A stretch of DNA of 64,000 nucleotides from CAWGJF01 sp963715745 (GTDB lineage: Bacteria; Bacteroidota; Ignavibacteria; Ignavibacteriales; Ignavibacteriaceae): assembly GCA_963715745.1 (NCBI GenBank), contig OY970271.1, positions 2,604,001 through 2,668,000 of the forward strand, in the 5' to 3' direction. Both the position numbers and the translations under genes were made by a program. The notes under the pieces are model-generated. The model saw nothing but the letters and a program-made list of their open reading frames with translations. It did no database searches and was not told the origin of the DNA. This document shows, piece after piece, positions 62,817-64,000 of the stretch (within the stretch, counting starts at the first letter, position 1; each line of letters starts with the position of its first letter).

Positions 62817-63441
62817 ACGTTCTGTCTCCCGCATCTCCAAGTCCCGGCAAAATAAATCCTTTTTTGTTTAACTCTCTATCGAGAGCTGCCCCATAAATTT
62901 TAATAGAAGAATGATCCATTGAAATCTTATTTATACCTTCGGGAGCAGCAACTAAGCAGGCAAAGGATATTCGTTTAGCTCCTCTTCTTTTCAGAAGTTT
63001 AATAGCCTGAGAAGCGCTTCCACCTGTGGCAAGCATAGGATCAAGTAATATTACATTTGCTTTATTCAGGTTTTTCGGGGCTTTATAATAATATTCGTTG
63101 GGCTTTAGCGTGGTCTCGTCTCGTTCAAGTCCAATATGCCCAACTTTTGCATTTGGCATAATCCGAAGGAACCCATTAATCATTCCAAGGCCAGCACGAA
63201 GAACCGGAATTAAAATTGTATCCTGTTTAATCGAATACCCGGTTGTTTTTTCTAATGGTGTCTGAACAGATTTTTTCAGCACTTCAAAATTTCTGCTTAT
63301 CTCAACTGCCAGAATATTTGATATTCTACTTACCACAGAACGAAAGAGTTCAGGATCAGTTTTTTTATCTCTTAATATTGAAATGTCCCTTTTAATTACA
63401 GGGTGATCAATGAGAATAAAATTTTTAAATTTTTTTTTCAT
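62803..63441 (-). CDS. upp: Uracil phosphoribosyltransferase
   Basis: 212 residues. PRPP-binding loop VILLDPMLATGGSASQAI, GLERDETTLKP and the uracil-binding C-terminal GLGDAGDRTFGT are conserved. It converts uracil and PRPP to UMP (pyrimidine salvage, cytoplasmic). The start lies 3 bases after the stop of the oxidoreductase gene to its right, and its end overlaps the TPR gene. Confidence 0.94.
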   Translation of the reverse strand: MKKKFKNFILIDHPVIKRDISILRDKKTDPELFRSVVSRISNILAVEISRNFEVLKKSVQTPLEKTTGYSIKQDTILIPVLRAGLGMINGFLRIMPNAKVGHIGLERDETTLKPNEYYYKAPKNLNKANVILLDPMLATGGSASQAIKLLKRRGAKRISFACLVAAPEGINKISMDHSSIKIYGAALDRELNKKGFILPGLGDAGDRTFGTL

Positions 63442-63444
63442 TAT

Positions 63445-64000
63445 TTATTTTTTCTTTTTAGAAATTCTTCCCAGTAAATTCAAAGGATTGTTAAAAGGTG
63501 ATAAAGGCGGAGTATAATTGAAATTAATATTTTCCAGAATATCTGCCTTTTGTTTTAATTTGATCAATGTCGATAGTATATCAGCATAGCCAGAAATTTC
63601 CTTCCCGCCTAAAAATGCTCCACCAAGAATTCTTCTACTTATTTTCTCAAGTATCAAATTTACAAATATTTTTTCGCTACCGGGCATTAATTTTATAAGG
63701 TTGAATGTTTCCTCAGAAATTGACTCAGCCTTTAAATTATTTAGTCTGGCTTCTTCCAAATTCAATCCAACTGAACAAAAATATTTATCAAATATTTTTA
63801 CAGAAATATTTTTAATAACAGGATCATAATTTAAATTTCCGCCTGCAGCGTTTTCTCCGGCAATATGTCCGTGCTGGTAAGCATGACCGGCAAGCGGAAT
63901 AAATTCGGACTTTCCTGTAATAGAATTAATTACTTCGGTGATATCTCCTGCAGCAAAAATATTTGGATCGCTCGTAGCCAGTTTGCTATCAATTTTTACA
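63445..64000 (-). CDS. FAD/NAD(P)-dependent oxidoreductase, C-terminal part (5' end outside the window)
   Basis: The frame is open from the right edge (codon boundary at 63999) to the stop at 63445, about 185 residues. It contains the FAD-binding end motif SDPNIFAAGDI and a dimerisation domain starting IPLAGHAYQHGHIAGENAAGG. This order is typical of class II pyridine-nucleotide disulphide oxidoreductases, such as CoA-disulphide reductase or NADH oxidase-like enzymes. The catalytic cysteine and most of the FAD and NAD domains lie outside the window, so the specific activity cannot be told. A TTG inside the frame (63765) is not the start. Confidence 0.85.
   Translation of the reverse strand, partial: VKIDSKLATSDPNIFAAGDITEVINSITGKSEFIPLAGHAYQHGHIAGENAAGGNLNYDPVIKNISVKIFDKYFCSVGLNLEEARLNNLKAESISEETFNLIKLMPGSEKIFVNLILEKISRRILGGAFLGGKEISGYADILSTLIKLKQKADILENINFNYTPPLSPFNNPLNLLGRISKKKK

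Noticed and set aside
63445..63765. A stand-alone 106-residue protein starting at TTG 63765
   Set aside because: The same frame is open to the right edge and reads as an oxidoreductase with AAGDI and the dimerisation domain, so the TTG is internal.

Overview
The window is AT-rich bacterial DNA, most likely from Ignavibacteria or a close relative in the Bacteroidota/Chlorobi group. Three things point there. Five secreted proteins end in a type IX secretion-type sorting domain with the NYPNPFNP-like signature. There is a complete alternative complex III (ACIII) plus A2-type cytochrome oxidase operon. Many starts are TTG or GTG, often with no clear Shine-Dalgarno sequence. Nearly everything up to 29.4 kb and beyond 35.7 kb is on the minus strand; the middle block (29.6-35.7 kb) is on the plus strand.

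Left part (1-13.4 kb): a very large secreted beta-rich surface protein running off the left edge, a YCF48-repeat secreted protein, a broken DUF1330 remnant, and a MacAB-TolC-type efflux operon (outer-membrane channel, adaptor, ATPase, then three FtsX/MacB-type permeases). A four-helix-bundle (S23/IVP family) gene with a premature stop sits inside that operon.

Accessory surface-protein region (13.4-23.6 kb): two tandem copies of a gene pair (a beta-helix protein with a sorting domain, then a large TIM-barrel-like/beta-helix protein). The copies share near-identical tracts interrupted by divergent ones. One copy of the large gene is split by an in-frame TAG. The other is cut off and joined to the 3' end of accA. 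Small palindromic and heptameric repeats sit in frame inside the sorting domains, and a structured repeat of about 108 bp lies between two of the genes.

Core block (23.6-35.7 kb): CCA-adding enzyme, a membrane metalloprotease with TPR-like repeats, murA and a PP2C phosphatase on the minus strand; then tRNA-Leu(TAG), tig-clpP with a terminator, a VWA/MoxR-type AAA pair and a GT4 glycosyltransferase on the plus strand.

Respiratory region (38.8-53.6 kb): one long minus-strand operon running ActA pentaheme cytochrome, a 59-residue small gene, ActB, ActC, an ActD-ActE fusion, ActF, a membrane-anchored cytochrome c, SCO, CoxA, CoxC, CoxD, CoxB, CtaB and a multi-TM protein with a C-terminal cytochrome c domain. 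Together they should oxidise quinol, pass electrons through cytochrome c domains and reduce oxygen. An inverted repeat lies in the upstream region.

Right part (53.9-64 kb): a zinc-ribbon membrane protein, a half-length TauE/SafE protein, a C-terminal processing protease, tmk, a YbbR protein, two bacterial microcompartment shell proteins (one with a long tail ending in a possible SAP/Rho-N-like domain), ruvX/yqgF, a bifunctional Rel, a TPR lipoprotein-like or secreted protein, upp, and the C-terminal part of an FAD/NAD-dependent oxidoreductase cut by the right edge.

No CRISPR array, prophage, transposase or rRNA was seen.
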